This document shows, in pieces, positions 9,815-19,845 of a stretch of 64,000 bases of DNA. The DNA comes from Bog-473 sp963807775 (GTDB lineage: Bacteria > Actinomycetota > Acidimicrobiia > Acidimicrobiales > RAAP-2). A program made the translations under genes and the position numbers. The notes under the pieces were generated by a model. That model was given only the letters and a program-made list of their open reading frames with translations, had not been told where the DNA came from and did no database searches. Location of the stretch: NCBI GenBank assembly GCA_963807775.1, contig CAWECY010000017.1, forward strand, positions 186,001 to 250,000, given 5' to 3'. Each line of letters begins with the position of its first letter. Within the stretch, counting starts at the first letter, position 1.

Positions 9815-10082
9815 AGTTTCAACCCGGCGGATCGCCCTCCTCGGTCGAGCGTGTCGATGACATCGGCAGCTCCTTTCCACTCGGGGCAACTGCGGGTGCT
9901 CCGGTTGCCGCCCTTTTAGTCCAGTATCTGCCTCGCCCCCGCTCGTGTGAACCCCATGCGAACAGGGCATTCGCGAAGGCCCTGGTGGGAGGTCGCGCGT
10001 CGCACGCGAACTTCATCCGTTTGTGACCTAAGAGGGCGACCCGCCTCTGGTCGTCGTCTCGCGGGTCACCTACGCTCGTCCC

Positions 10083-10899
10083 ATGGCACTCCCGAATCCC
10101 AAGGAGAACACGACGGCGGTCGTCACCGGATGCGTCGTCGGGCATCGGCGCTGAGATCGCCCGCGAGCTGGCTCGGCGCGGCCACGGGGTGACGCTGGTG
10201 GCCCGGCGCGAGGACCGGCTCAAGGCGCTGGCCGACGAGCTGGCGGACGCCCACCAGGTCCGCACCGAAGTCATCGCCGCCGACCTGACCGACGCCGACT
10301 CCCGAGGTGAGCTGCCGAAGCAGATCGAAGAACGCGGCCTCACCGTCGACATCCTCGTCAACAACGCCGGCTTCACCACCATGGGTCCGGTGCACAAGGC
10401 CGACCGCGCCGACGAACTCGCCATGGTTCGCACCGACGTCGAGGCGGTCGTCGACCTCTGCACGCTCTTCGTCCCCGGCATGGTCACCCGCCACCGCGGC
10501 GCGGTTCTCAACACGGCGTCAACTGCGGCCTTCCAGCCGCTGCCCGGGCAGGCTGGCTACGGCGCCTCGAAGGCCTTCGTCCTCTCCTACGGCCGCGCCC
10601 TCGGGGCCGAGCTGCGCGGCAAGGGCGTCACCGTCACCACGCTGTGCCCCGGCCCGGTCGAGACCGGCTTCGCCGAGGCGGCCGGCATGACCGACGACGA
10701 GGCGGGTGAAGCCCTGCCCAAGATCATGTGGGTGCCCGCGGCCGACGTGGCCAAGGCGGCGGTCGAAGGCCTGGCGTCGGGCCGCGCCGTCGTGATCCCC
10801 GGCGCGGCGAACCGCACGGCCGCCGCGCTGGCACATCTGGCCCCCAAGTCGCTCATCCTGCCGATGATGGTCCAACGACACCCGGCCCTGAAGGAGTAG
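10083..10899 (+). CDS. Short-chain dehydrogenase/reductase, one inserted base
   Basis: ATG 10083 opens MALPNPKENTTAVVTG. A single extra T at about 10131 breaks the frame exactly inside the cofactor motif. Removing it restores TGASSGIGAEIARELARRGH, and the rest (10189-10899) follows in frame: VTLVARREDRLKALADEL, DILVNNAGFTTMG, catalytic Ser in NTASTAAFQPLPGQ and YGASKAF. Total length is about 271 residues. It belongs to the DltE/YqjQ-like group of NADP-dependent SDRs; the substrate is unknown. It is followed by 180 bases of intergenic DNA and the P450 gene in the same direction. Confidence 0.88.
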
Positions 10900-11080
10900 C
10901 GAGGGCGTGGCCGTCGCCAAGTGCAGCCTCCCGGCCACACGGCCACGCGCCTCGATCGTGAAACGACACCGCCGAAGAGGTATTGCGGTTTCACACATGG
11001 GTTGACGAGGTGGCAGAGCGTCCGCCCGGTAGCCTGGTTGAGCATCAAATTCGCCCACAGATGCACAATGGGAGTCTCCA

Positions 11081-12294
11081 GTGCCACAACTCGTCTCCGA
11101 GCTGACGCTCCCCACCTCGACATCGTCGGGGTGGAGCGCGAGGACGCCATGGCCGCCATCGAGGCGGTCCGCTCGCAGCACTGGCTGGCCCGCACCGAGC
11201 TGGGCTACGCGTCACCCGGCTGGAGGACGTCACCGCCATCCTGCGCGACAAGCGGTTCCACTCGGCCCTGTCGATGATCCCGCAGATCGCCGGGCTGCCC
11301 GAGGCGCGAGTTCCATGGAGGGGCGGCGCCAGTCCATCCTCTCCATGGAGGGCGAGGAGCACGCCCGCCTGCGCCGCCTCGTGGCGCCCGCCTTCACGCC
11401 GGCCTCGGCCAACCGGCTGCGCCCCACCATGCGGGCGGTGGTCGACGAGCTGGTCGACCAGGTCGCCGGCCAGGGCGAGTGCGAGCTGGTGGCCGACGTG
11501 TGCGAGCCCTACCCCATCCCGATCATCTGCGAGCTGCTCGGCGCGCCGCCCGAGGACTGGAAGCTCTTCTCGTCGTGGGCCACCGACATCTTCCGCATCT
11601 TCAACTCCAACCTGCTCGAGGACCTGCCGCTCATCGAGCGGGCGGGCGCGGAGCTCACGGCCTACGTGAGCGACATGATCGACGGAGCGCCGCGCCGATC
11701 CCCGCGACGACCTCCTGAGCGACCTCATCGCCGATCGAGGAGGAGGGCGACCGCCTGTCCACCGAGGAGATGGCCATGCTGGCCGAGGCCGTCCTCATGG
11801 CGGGCACCGACACCACCCGCAACCAGCTGGCCTGCTCGGTCGCGCTCTTCAGCGAGCACCCCGACCAGTGGGCGCTGCTGGCCGAGCAGCCCGAGCTGGC
11901 CGCCCGGGCCGTCGAGGAGTCGATGCGCTACCTGGGCGCCGTGCGGGGCACGGCCCGCTTCGCCTCCGAGGACGTCGTCTACCGCGACGTCCTGTTCCCG
12001 CAAGGGCACCTGGTGTCCACCTCGCTGGCGGGCGCCAACCGCGACCCCGAGGCGTGGCGAGGAGCCCGACGCTTCGACATCACGCAGCGAGCGAGGCGCG
12101 GCGCAGATGACCTTCGGCGCCGGCATCCACTTCTGCATGGGTGCGGCGCTGGCCCGGGCCGAGCTGCAGGAGGCCCTGCCGCTCCTGGCCCGCCGCATGC
12201 CCAACCTGGCCCGCAACGGGCCATCGAGTGGAAGCCGTCGACGTTCGGCATCTGGGGTCCGGCGCGCCTCCCGCTGCGCTTCGACCCGGAATAG
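11081..12294 (+). CDS. Cytochrome P450, multiple frameshifts
   Basis: Assembled across frames, the protein of about 404 residues has all P450 landmarks. These are the I-helix AEAVLMAGTDTTRNQLACSV, the K-helix ExxR in AVEESMRYLGAVRG, and the haem loop FGAGIHFCMGAALARAE with the Cys ligand. The N-terminal part (LDIVGVEREDAMAAIEAVRS, LEDVTAILRDKRFHSAL, GEEHARLRRLVAPAFTP) and the C-terminal IEWKPSTFGIWGPARLPLRF are also clear. Six or seven single-base shifts occur (near 11112, 11215, 11310, 11690, 11735, 12085, 12222), the first in a CCCC run. GTG 11081 follows a GGGAG ribosome site. It would monooxygenate a small hydrophobic molecule; redox partners are not nearby. Confidence 0.87.
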
Positions 12295-12353
12295 CCCGGC
12301 GACGGCAGCCCCCGCCTGCACGAACCGCGCCCCGAGGCGTCGTAGCCGACGGG

Positions 12354-14388
12354 TCAGCCCCGGACCCCGCCTCCCGCACCGACCCGGGTGCGCCTCGCCT
12401 CGGCCACCATGGCCCTCTGCGCGTCCGGGGGCGGGTCGTGACCGCCGTAGGCACTCGCCTCCACCGACGAGGCCAACCGGCTCCAGGTCGGGGCCTCGCC
12501 CCCGTCGAGCTCGTCGAGGTCGGCGGCGTACTCCGCCAGGGTCTCGGAAGGTCGGCGGGGTCGACCGGCCCGGCGGCCGGCCCGCTCGGCGTGGCGCGCC
12601 ACCGCTTCCGCCCAGTTGGCCGGGCGCGATCGGTACCGGCGGACCGCCAGCGACGACGAGGCCCGTCACGACCAGGGCGGCGACCACGGGCACGGGTGGG
12701 ATGCGGCGGAGGGCCCCACCGACGTCTGCCAATGCCACCGAGCCCGGACTCGGGTTGGCGGGCGGCACGACGGCCGTCGGGTCGAAGCTCTGCCAGCCGT
12801 ACCCGGGGAACCACACCTGCACCCAGGCATGGGCATCGTCCGAGTAGACCTGGTAGAGGTCCGTGATGGGGTCGTAGCCGCCGGGAACGTAGCCGACCGC
12901 CTCGCGGGCGGGGATGCCGAGCGAGCGCAGCATGACGGCGAGCGATGTCGAGATCTGCTCGCAGAACCCGATCCGGTTGCCGAACAGGAACTCGTCCACG
13001 GTGTCGGCACCGGGCGGCAAGGGCGGGATGTCCACGGAGTAGTGGGTGTGCGCTCCGATCCAGTGGATGAGCGACTGCACCTTGGCGTAGGTGGACGTGT
13101 CACCTGCCGTGACGGACCGGGCCAGGGCGAGCACCCGGGGGTACGCCGCGGTAACTGCTCCTCCTGTCGTTGCACCGCGGGAGGCAGCGTCTCCGGACTG
13201 GTGTCGGCCCGCAATTGCGCCGGCGTGGCCGTGCTGTCTTGCGATTCGACCGTGTAGATGGACCCGCTGCCCAGGCCAATCGGCGACACGATGGTGCCGT
13301 CGTTCGAGACGTAGACCTTGGAGGTGGGGAACCACAACTCGTCGGCGCCCTCGTCGTGGAACACGAGATTGGCGGTGGCACTCGAGACGTAGAACGTCTG
13401 TACGTCGCTCGGCCCGAAGGGGATGTCGCCGAGGGGCACCGGGAGGAGGAAGGGCGAGCCCCCGCGCAGCGGGTGCCTGGGCGCACCCTGCGATTCGGTC
13501 CAGCTCTGGCCCTGCCACGTGTCGAACGTCTCCCCCACCCAGTACGAGGGATGTTGGGCCCGGACCTGCAGCACGAGCGTGTGGCCCAGGCTGCCGCGCA
13601 GGGCCGTGTTGAGGCTGCCCGCGAAGCCGAGGTAGCCGCCGACGCGGATCGAGCTGTCGACGCTGCCGGGCCGCGAGAGCTGGGCCGGCGACCCCGGAGT
13701 CTCCGGCCAGAGCCCCCGGGACCCCGACCGAGCCGCCGTCTCCGGCCTGGTCGAGGAACACGCGGGACGAGACGACCGGTGCGGGCAGCACGAGGAAGAC
13801 GGCGGCCGCCGCGGTGGAGGCGGCGGCCAGCGCCAGCACGAGCCCCGCGGCCGAGATGCGGCCCCCGCCACTGGCCGAGATCCACATCTCGGTCAGGCTC
13901 CAGAGCCCGAAGCAGGTCCAGGCCACCACGTAGAGGCCGAAGCGCAGGTCGATAGCCAGCGAACCACCGATCGCCATCAGGCCCGACGACGCGGCGAGGG
14001 AGAAGAGGAGGTCGCGGCGGGAGGGCACGTGGAAGGAGTGGACGACCAGCACCGCGACCAGGAGCCCCGTCAGCGGGTCCACCACGGATGTCACGCCCGC
14101 CAAGGGCGGGCTCACGGCGTGGAAGAACCAGACGCAGGCGGCGCTGGCGCCGATCGCCACCAGGGCCTTCACCCACCCCGGGGGTCGGGCACGGGTGGCA
14201 TAAGAGAAGGCCGTGCCGGCGGTGACCAGCACCATGGCCCCGAGGGCGGCGGGCCACCCGATCTCGTCGAGCGAAGCGCAGGCAGCGATCGCCACCAGCA
14301 CCGCGCCGAGGCATGCGACCCGCAGCCGGACGGAGTTCTCCGGGGGACCGGGCTGGTTCGCCCGGCGGACGGCGGCGAGAACGCTCAC
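12354..14388 (-). CDS. Transglutaminase-like membrane protein (TgpA/DUF3488 type), frameshifted
   Basis: The N-terminal 230 residues form about six membrane segments (LRVACLGAVLVAIAAC, VKALVAIGASAACVWFFHAV, FGLYVVAWTCFGLWSL). After a shift near 13700 comes an extracytoplasmic beta domain (WQGQSW, PFGPSDVQTFYVSS). Then, after a shift near 13160, the transglutaminase core appears: Cys in NRIGFCEQISTSLAVMLRSL, His in YSDDAHAWVQVWFPGYGWQS and Asp in SFDPTA. A last helix and a cytoplasmic DUF4129-like tail end at 12354. Total is about 678 residues. GTG 14388 overlaps the DUF58 stop by GTGA. The MoxR-DUF58-TgpA order is a widespread conserved set thought to act in envelope protein maturation. Confidence 0.85.
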
Positions 14389-15309
14389 GGCGCGCGACCA
14401 CGCTCCTCGTCCGCCGCCCCACCGCCGGGCCCGGCAACGGCCCGCGCCAGGCGCCGCCCCGCGCCGCGGCGGTCGTCCACCGCTCCGAGTACGGCGCCCG
14501 AAGGTTCGCGGGTGCCGAGGAGGACCGGGGCGCCGCCTTCGAGCAGTCCGACGACGGTGCCGAGGGCCGTTTCGGCGATGCGCTCGGCGGCGTCGGGATC
14601 CGCCGGGAGGTCGACCGTGATCGTGACCGGTTCGGCCGCTGGTCGCTCCAGCTCACGCACCATCAGCCTCCCGGCGTGGGCCGTGGAGCGCCAATGGACC
14701 AGGCGGCGGCTGTCTCCGGCGACATAGGGCCGGGCGCCACGCGGCAGGCCGGCGTCGGACCGGGGCCGATCGACGGACTCGCCGGCTCCCTCGTCCGGGC
14801 GCTGGTGCAGCGGCGCCGGACGGCCGAGACGGGGCGCGACGTGGAGGGGCGACGCCAGGGGAAGGCGCACCCGCTTGGTCCACCACTGCAACGCGAACGG
14901 TGCCGCCGAGGCGATGTCGAGGGTCACCGTGTCGTGGACCCCGCGTCGCGGCGGCTCCAGGGTGATGACATCGTCGAGCTTGCCCCGCGGTCGACCCGGG
15001 CCGACGAAGACCTCCGGGCCGGGAGGCGCCACCGGGCGGACACGCAGCCGCGTGCCGGCCCCGACGCGCACCTCTACCGGCAGCGCCGGCGATCCCGTCA
15101 CCCGGTGCGCTGCGGACGGTGATCCGGGCCCGTGCGACGACCAGGCCGGGCCCGATGATCCCGATGAGGATGGTGCCGAAGACCAGGTCCCCCAGCAACT
15201 GGACCCACCCCGACCCGGCGTTGTGGGCGACCAGCCACCACAGGCCAATGATCAGCACGGCGGCGGCGATCGGCGCCCAGGGGCGGGCCGGTCGCGCCCA
15301 GCGGCTCAC
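14385..15309 (-). CDS. DUF58 domain protein, one frameshift
   Basis: The GTG start at 15307-15309 overlaps the MoxR stop (GTGA). The N-terminus SRWARPARPW leads into two membrane helices (PIAAAVLIIGLWWLVAH, GDLVFGTILIGIIGPGLVV). A shift near 15095 brings the frame used for the rest: VEVRVGAGTRLRVRPVAPPG, a Fn3-like strand region, then the hallmark DUF58 motif YVAGDSRRLVHWRSTAHAGR at about residue 205 and LMVRELE. DUF58 proteins resemble von Willebrand A folds and accompany MoxR ATPases. Length, about 308 residues, is at the short end. The downstream TgpA gene begins in its stop codon. Confidence 0.85.
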
Positions 15310-16249
15310 GGTCTCGGTGCGGGCGTCGTTTCGAGGAGCTCCCGGATCACCGCAGCCGACTGGCGTGTGCCGTCGTCGCCCTCGACGGTGAGGATGCGAT
15401 GGGCCAGGCACCCGACCGCGACCGCCTTGACGTCCTCGGGCACCACGTAGCCCCTGGCGTCGAGGACCGCATGCGCCTGCGCCGCCCGGATCAGCCAGAT
15501 GGCGGCGCGCGGGCTGGCCCCGAGATGCACGCCCGGCGCGCTCCGGCTGGCGCGGCAGACCTCCACCGCGTACGCCGCCACCGACTGCTGCACGGAGACC
15601 GACTCGGTGGCCCGTTGGGCGCGTCCCCATTCCTCGGGCGTACATGCCGGACGGAGCTCGGACAGGGCGTACGTACCGCCTCCGTGGAGCACCAGCTCCA
15701 CCTCGTTCGGCGCGTCGGGATAGCCGATCGGCGTCGCCATGGCGAAGCGATCGAGCTGGCTTTCGACCAGTGGGAAGGTGCCGCGCTGCGAGTGAGGGTT
15801 CTGCGTGGCGATCACCAGGTGCGGGTGCGGCAGGGGCCAGGACTGGCCGTCGACGCTCACTTGGCGTTCCTCCATCGTCTCGAGGAGCGCCGACTGCGTG
15901 CGCGGCGGAGTGCGGTTCAACTCGTCCACCAGCACGACGTGCGCAAAGACGGGGCCGGGCCGGAAGTCCCATGTGCCCGTGTCGGGCATGAACACCGAGA
16001 CGCCCGTGATGTCGGACGGGAGAAGATCGGGGTGGCCCTGGACCCGCGACAGGTCGGCGCCGAGGGAGGCGGCCAGGGTCCGGGCGAGCACGGTCTTGCC
16101 CACGCCGGGCACGTCCTCGATGAGGAGGTGACCGCCCGACAGCGCGGCGATGGCGGCGGCCACCAGCGCTCCGTCGCTACCCAACACGACCTCTTCCAGG
16201 TTGCGCACCAGCCGCGGCCGAGCGCGATGGCGTCGTCGAGGTCGCGCAC
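15306..16249 (-). CDS. MoxR-family AAA+ ATPase
   Basis: This is an AAA+ ATPase of about 314 residues with Walker A EDVPGVGKTVLARTLA, Walker B VVLVDELNRTPPRTQSALLE, sensor 1 LVIATQNPHSQRGTFPLVES, the arginine-finger region QLDRFAMATPIGYP and a C-terminal lid domain. The main frame starts at GTG 16208. An upstream in-register helix (RDLDDAIALG) lies in another frame, so a one-base shift near 16212 and a start at 16249 are likely. MoxR ATPases act as chaperones for metalloenzyme or envelope complexes. It heads the coupled MoxR-DUF58-TgpA operon. Confidence 0.9.
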
Positions 16250-16371
16250 GCGCTCGTCGACCCGCTCATGAATTCACCGCCTCGCAGTGGGCCACGGGCA
16301 CCCACACTAGGGGTGCACGCTGGCCGGCAAGCCCCGGCTCGGCCGGCCAGGGGGACCGCGAACAGCAGATT

Positions 16372-16939
16372 TCAGGCCTGGCGCCCCAGGAACGCGGCCA
16401 ACTGGTCGGCCGCGCCGGCGCCGGCCGGCGCCTCCACCGCGGCGCCGAACGGTGCACTGCCGTCAGGGCCCCGCATGGCGTCGGACAGGAACGCCTGCGC
16501 GAACTGCAGCAGCTGCGCGGCCACCTCGGGGTCGAGGTCGGTGGACTGGCCTGTCGCCTTGGCCAGGTCCCACCCGTGCGTGAAGGTGTCAATTGTCCGC
16601 GATGTTGACGAAGACGCCGCCGGGGAGCTCCGCAAAGGGGAGCTTCAACGTCTTGTCCATCACTCCGTCCGCCTCGAAGGCCTTGATGGCACGTGCCGCG
16701 CCCGAGTTGAACGCCGCCACGAAGTCCCCGTCGCAGAAGTCAGACTCATTCTCGCGGGGCGGCGCCTCACCGGTCTCCGCCGTCACGGCGAAGTACGTGG
16801 TGGCACCAACGACGTGGTTGACCAGCTCGCGCACCTGCCAGGAGGCACAGGGCGTCGCCCGGTCCAACTGCTCCTTCGACACCCTCGCGAGAACGGCTCC
16901 CGTCGATGCCATCGCCTGCGACAACAGCTCACTGCCCAT
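16372..16939 (-). CDS. TIGR03086 / mycothiol-dependent maleylpyruvate isomerase-like (DinB fold) protein, one frameshift
   Basis: ATG 16939 follows AAGGGG by 7 bases. The protein begins MGSELLSQAMASTGAVLARV and has the family pattern LDRATPCASWQVRELVNHVV, where the His of the NHV helix is a metal ligand. After a shift near 16597 it continues DTFTHGWDLAKATGQSTDL, where the second His (THGWDLA) completes the DinB-type metal site, and ends QLAAFLGRQA. The total of about 189 residues is normal. Family members are thiol- or metal-dependent transferases with mostly unknown substrates. A copy of the 37-bp repeat lies 152 bases upstream. Confidence 0.85.
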
Positions 16940-17266
16940 GTCCGGCCCCTTCCGTTGCTCCTGCCCCATTGAGTTGCTGAGAGAAAAACCGTAGCGCCGG
17001 GCTGTGACGGGGCGCCTGATGATCAAGTACTACTCGCCGGGCACCACAGGGAAATGTGTTTCTGGAGACGATACCTACGCTCCGCTCCGGCTCAACCAAC
17101 CCGTTAAATCTCAACGAGCCCGTTGAGCGTTTTTTGAGAAGCACATCCCCGCCCGTCCCCTCCAGCGAATCCTGCCTGGGACTGCCCTCTCCCGCCCGCC
17201 GGCGCCAACGCCGACACCAACACCGACCCTCACACAGAGGCCGAAGCAACCCCCGAAAGAAAACAA
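16940..17266. other. Intergenic region containing repeat copy A
   Basis: No open frame of substance is found between the TIGR03086 gene and the MaoC gene, both on the reverse strand. The region holds the 37-bp tandem palindrome at 17091-17127. Its flanks (from about 17052 to 17146) resemble those of the copy at 19135. Confidence 0.55.
17091..17127 (+). repeat. 37-bp tandem-palindrome repeat, copy A
   Basis: The architecture is CTCAAC-N6-GTTAAA-N-CTCAAC-N6-GTTGAG, that is, two 18-bp palindromes (half-sites YTNAAC/GTTNAR) separated by one base. A run of six T follows (17130-17135), then ACATCC at 17143. The same 6-6-6-1-6-6-6 layout occurs at 19135-19171 and 32066-32102. The second palindrome can also fold as CTCAACG-loop-CGTTGAG followed by T, like an intrinsic terminator. 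Confidence 0.75.
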
Positions 17267-17689
17267 CTACGAGATGGCCGCCGTGGCCTCCCCGACCAAC
17301 TTGTCCTCACCCTCGCCGTTGGACAGCGTCACCGCCAGGTCGACCAGCTTCTGGCCACCCTCCTCACGCTTGCCCGTGACCACGACCTTCGAGATCAGCA
17401 CCTCGTCGGGCCAGGTCTGGCGGGCGAACCGGACCTGGTAACGGGTGACGTTGCCCACGCCGACGTAGTCCGTCAGCGCCGTGCCGAGCAGCCCCATGGA
17501 GAACATCCCGTGGCCGAACACGCTCGGCTGGCCGGCCGCCTGGGCCGCCACTTCGTCGTGGTGCATCGGGTTGAAGTCTCCTGAGGCGCCGGCGTACTTC
17601 ACCAGGTCGGTCCGCGTCAGCTTGTGCGAGATGCTCGGGGCCTCGTCGCCCACCTGCACCTGGTCGAAGTCCAGCTTGTTCTCACCCAT
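17267..17689 (-). CDS. MaoC-like hydratase/dehydratase (HadB type)
   Basis: The hot-dog fold protein has the hydratase-2 motif YAGASGDFNPMHHDEVAAQ, where Asp and His catalyse water addition to or loss from acyl-thioesters, followed by SVFGHGMFSMGLLG. ATG 17689 (MGENKLDFDQVQ) is chosen because it follows a purine-rich site and overlaps the upstream stop by 8 bases; GTG 17716 is an alternative. The length of about 140 residues is that of a single hot-dog unit. It pairs with the FAS1-like partner gene upstream, as HadA/HadB do in mycobacteria, to form a heterodimeric (R)-3-hydroxyacyl dehydratase. Confidence 0.9.
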   Translation of the reverse strand: MGENKLDFDQVQVGDEAPSISHKLTRTDLVKYAGASGDFNPMHHDEVAAQAAGQPSVFGHGMFSMGLLGTALTDYVGVGNVTRYQVRFARQTWPDEVLISKVVVTGKREEGGQKLVDLAVTLSNGEGEDKLVGEATAAIS

Positions 17690-18269
17690 CTTCTCGGTCT
17701 CCCGTCTGTTGCTCAATCCGATGTTGTTCGTTCTCGCCCGACCGCGCCGCCGCCTCGGCGCGGTGGATCAGGTTGAAGCGGGCCGTCACCACCGGCTCGC
17801 CCGTCTTGTCGTCGGTCCAGTTGGTCTCCTGCACGATGAACGTCATCGTCCGGCCCTTGGACTCCTTCTGGTAGGCGTCGACGATGTGGCCCTCGCTCAC
17901 CAGCACGTCACCCACGACCACCGGGCGGTGGTAGATGAACTCCTGCTCGCCGTGGAGGATGAGGCCGCCCTTGGCCATGAGCGGGCCCACCGCCGTCATG
18001 AGCGGGTTGCCCGCCGGCGCGTCGGCCGGCTGGATCTCGTCGAACTTGCCCGAGAACTCCATGGCGAAGGGCCACGTCGGCGGCGCCGGGATGTTGTCGA
18101 AGCCGGCGTTCTTGGCCGCCTGGGGGCTGCGGTAGATCGCGCTCGTGCTGAGCACGGCGTCGGCGAAGTGCTGCACCGGCCCCCGCTCCACGACGACCTT
18201 GGACTTGCCCGTGGGCTGCCCGATGATCCCCTTGAGGACGTCTTCCTGCGATGCGGCGTCGTCTGCCAC
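17682..18269 (-). CDS. MaoC N-terminal-like (FAS1/HadA-like) dehydratase subunit
   Basis: The 195-residue hot-dog protein starts at GTG 18269, seven bases after AGGAGG. It shows GPVQHFADAVLSTSAIYRSP, IPAPPTWPFAMEF, LILHGEQEFIYHRPVVVGDV and VVTARFNLIHR. This is the pattern of HadA/HadC-type subunits, which carry the substrate-binding half but lack the catalytic D-x4-H of the partner. It overlaps the MaoC gene by 8 bases, so the two are co-translated. The role would be dehydration of a 3-hydroxyacyl thioester in fatty or steroid side-chain metabolism. The frame is intact. Confidence 0.88.
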   Translation of the reverse strand: MADDAASQEDVLKGIIGQPTGKSKVVVERGPVQHFADAVLSTSAIYRSPQAAKNAGFDNIPAPPTWPFAMEFSGKFDEIQPADAPAGNPLMTAVGPLMAKGGLILHGEQEFIYHRPVVVGDVLVSEGHIVDAYQKESKGRTMTFIVQETNWTDDKTGEPVVTARFNLIHRAEAAARSGENEQHRIEQQTGDREDG

Positions 18270-18476
18270 GCGTCTGCCTCCTGTCCCCCTCCGCCTCTTC
18301 CCGACCACGTCGTCATGGCGGACACCGACCCCCGGGCCGATGCAGCGCCAAAGGTAGCGGGTCACCTCGTCGCCGCCCAATCCGGCCCTGGCGTGCCGGC
18401 GCGCCGGCGCTCCCCGCTCGGTACCATCGGCCGCCGTGGCCGAGCCCGAGACCCCATAGGCGTCACCCCGAGCTCC

Positions 18477-19079
18477 ATGCCCGATTTCTTCGATGTGGTG
18501 CACACGCAGCGGGCCGCCCGCACCTTCCTGCCCGACGACGTCGACGACGCCACCGTGGCCCGCGTCCTGACCGCCGCCACCCACGCGCCGAGCGCCGAGA
18601 ACAGCCAGCCCTTCGTCTTCGTGGTGGTGCGCGACCCCCACGTCCGGACGGCCATCGGCGAGCTGACCGCCCGCCTGTGGCAGGGGGGCGCCCGGGACCT
18701 CGAGGCGGAACGGCTCTCCCCCGCCTTCCTCCGCGACGTCGACCGGGGCGCCATGGGTGGCGTGGCGGCCGCGCCGGTGCTGGTCGTGGTCTGCGGCGAC
18801 ACCCGACTCACTTACCCGCAGTCGATGGGCGCGTCGGTCTTCCCCGCCGTGCAGAACCTGTTGCTGGCCGCCCACGCGCTCGGCTTGGGCTCGACCCTGA
18901 CCACACTGCCGGTGGTGGCGGGCGACGAGCTGAGCGGTCTGCTCCATCTGCCGGCCGAGGTGATCCCCGTGGCCGTCGTGCCCCTGGGCCACGTGCCGGA
19001 GCCCCTCGGCCCCCCGAAGCGCCAGCCGCTGTCGGAGAAGGCGCACCTGAACCGCTACGGCACGCCCTTTCCCTTCTAG
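18477..19079 (+). CDS. Nitroreductase-family protein
   Basis: This 200-residue FMN-type fold begins MPDFFDVVHTQRAARTFLPD, with the conserved R-R/S-x-R like cofactor segment near residue 12, ATHAPSAENSQPFVFVVVRD (phosphate-binding, NxQP), ASVFPAVQNLLLAAHALGLG and STLTTLPV. These are features of the nitroreductase superfamily that includes BluB- and F420-type members. The reaction is unknown. It is divergent from the dehydratase pair, with 207 bases between. The 37-bp repeat copy B starts 55 bases after its stop, where its T-rich hairpin could act as a terminator. The frame is intact. Confidence 0.87.
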   Translation: MPDFFDVVHTQRAARTFLPDDVDDATVARVLTAATHAPSAENSQPFVFVVVRDPHVRTAIGELTARLWQGGARDLEAERLSPAFLRDVDRGAMGGVAAAPVLVVVCGDTRLTYPQSMGASVFPAVQNLLLAAHALGLGSTLTTLPVVAGDELSGLLHLPAEVIPVAVVPLGHVPEPLGPPKRQPLSEKAHLNRYGTPFPF

Positions 19080-19134
19080 ATGATCGCCCCGGGAGATGTG
19101 CTTGGCGGAAACGATGCGCGTGTCACGGGACGGC

Positions 19135-19171
19135 ATAAACAGACTCGTTAAACCTAAACCGACCCGTTTAG
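19135..19171 (+). repeat. 37-bp tandem-palindrome repeat, copy B
   Basis: ATAAAC-N6-GTTAAA-N-CTAAAC-N6-GTTTAG, with T-run 19174-19178 and ACATCC at 19186. It has the same spacing as copy A, and base changes in the half-sites are often compensated on the other arm (CTCAAC/GTTGAG in A against CTAAAC/GTTTAG here). Similarity to copy A extends leftward (ATGTG.TT...GGA.ACGAT). It lies between the nitroreductase stop and the SRPBCC start, which is 132 bases downstream. Confidence 0.75.
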
Positions 19172-19302
19172 CGTTTTTCAGAAGGACATCCGGCCCCCAT
19201 CCCCCGCGAGTCCCATGCGAGCGAGTCCCCTGCGAATCCGCCGCGCCGGGCCGGGGCGCAGGGCGGAGCGCCACCCGTCGTCACGGCCACGCCGTAGATA
19301 GG

Positions 19303-19845
19303 GTGAGCGCCGTGCAGGAACACCACCACCACGTCGACATCGACGGCACCCCGGACGAGCTGTGGCAGCTCTTCTGGGCCCGCATCCCGCACACCGAGAC
19401 GGGCGACGTGACCATCGACATCCTCCATCCCGGCGACGACGTCGGCGAGGGCCTGGTGCGCCACTGCACCTTCCGCGTGCCGAAGTACCTCCTCACCGGC
19501 GGCAAGGGCCAGTCGTGGGAGTGGCTCACGGAGGTGACGCCCCAGGTGTCGTGGAAGTACAACGCCGTGGGCCGGCCCCTGTGGTCGGAGGCCGAGGGCC
19601 GCACGCGCCTGGAGGACCTGGGCGACGGCCGCACCCGGGTTCACTTCTCCGAGACGTACCACGCCTTCAACCCGGTCTCGCGCGCCCTGCTCGAAAAACG
19701 CGTGCACGCCTTCATCTCCAAGGACAACGACCACCTCATCAAGGCATCGCTCGAGACCGGTCTGCGCTACCTGCGCAAGGCCAAGGCCAAGGCCAAGGCC
19801 AAGGCCGCCGACGCCGGGGACGCCACCCAAGCCAACCAGGCGTGA
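19303..19845 (+). CDS. SRPBCC-domain protein with lysine-rich tail
   Basis: From GTG 19303 (or 19312) the protein reads VQEHHHHVDIDGTPDELWQL, a START/SRPBCC-like helix-grip domain of about 160 residues (VRHCTFRVP, WEWLTEVTPQVSWKYNAVGR, LEDLGDGRTRVHFSETYHAF). It ends with a short tail of KA repeats (KAKAKAKAKAADAG). SRPBCC proteins bind hydrophobic ligands such as polyketides or steroids. The long open frame upstream of 19303 is non-coding and contains repeat copy B. Its stop overlaps the next start (GTGA), making it the first gene of a coupled operon with the amidohydrolase and F420 enzyme. Confidence 0.8.
   Translation: MSAVQEHHHHVDIDGTPDELWQLFWARIPHTETGDVTIDILHPGDDVGEGLVRHCTFRVPKYLLTGGKGQSWEWLTEVTPQVSWKYNAVGRPLWSEAEGRTRLEDLGDGRTRVHFSETYHAFNPVSRALLEKRVHAFISKDNDHLIKASLETGLRYLRKAKAKAKAKAADAGDATQANQA

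Larger units (their letters stand above)
9562..10082. other. Intergenic region between LON-domain gene and SDR gene
   Basis: I see no convincing gene in these roughly 520 bases. They hold two strong inverted repeats, listed separately, and a moderately AT-richer stretch (9890-10030) that probably contains the promoter of the forward SDR gene. No clear -10/-35 pair stands out. Confidence 0.5.

Noticed and set aside
17091..19171. CRISPR array
   Set aside because: Only three dispersed, far-apart copies, no regularly spaced spacers and no cas genes.
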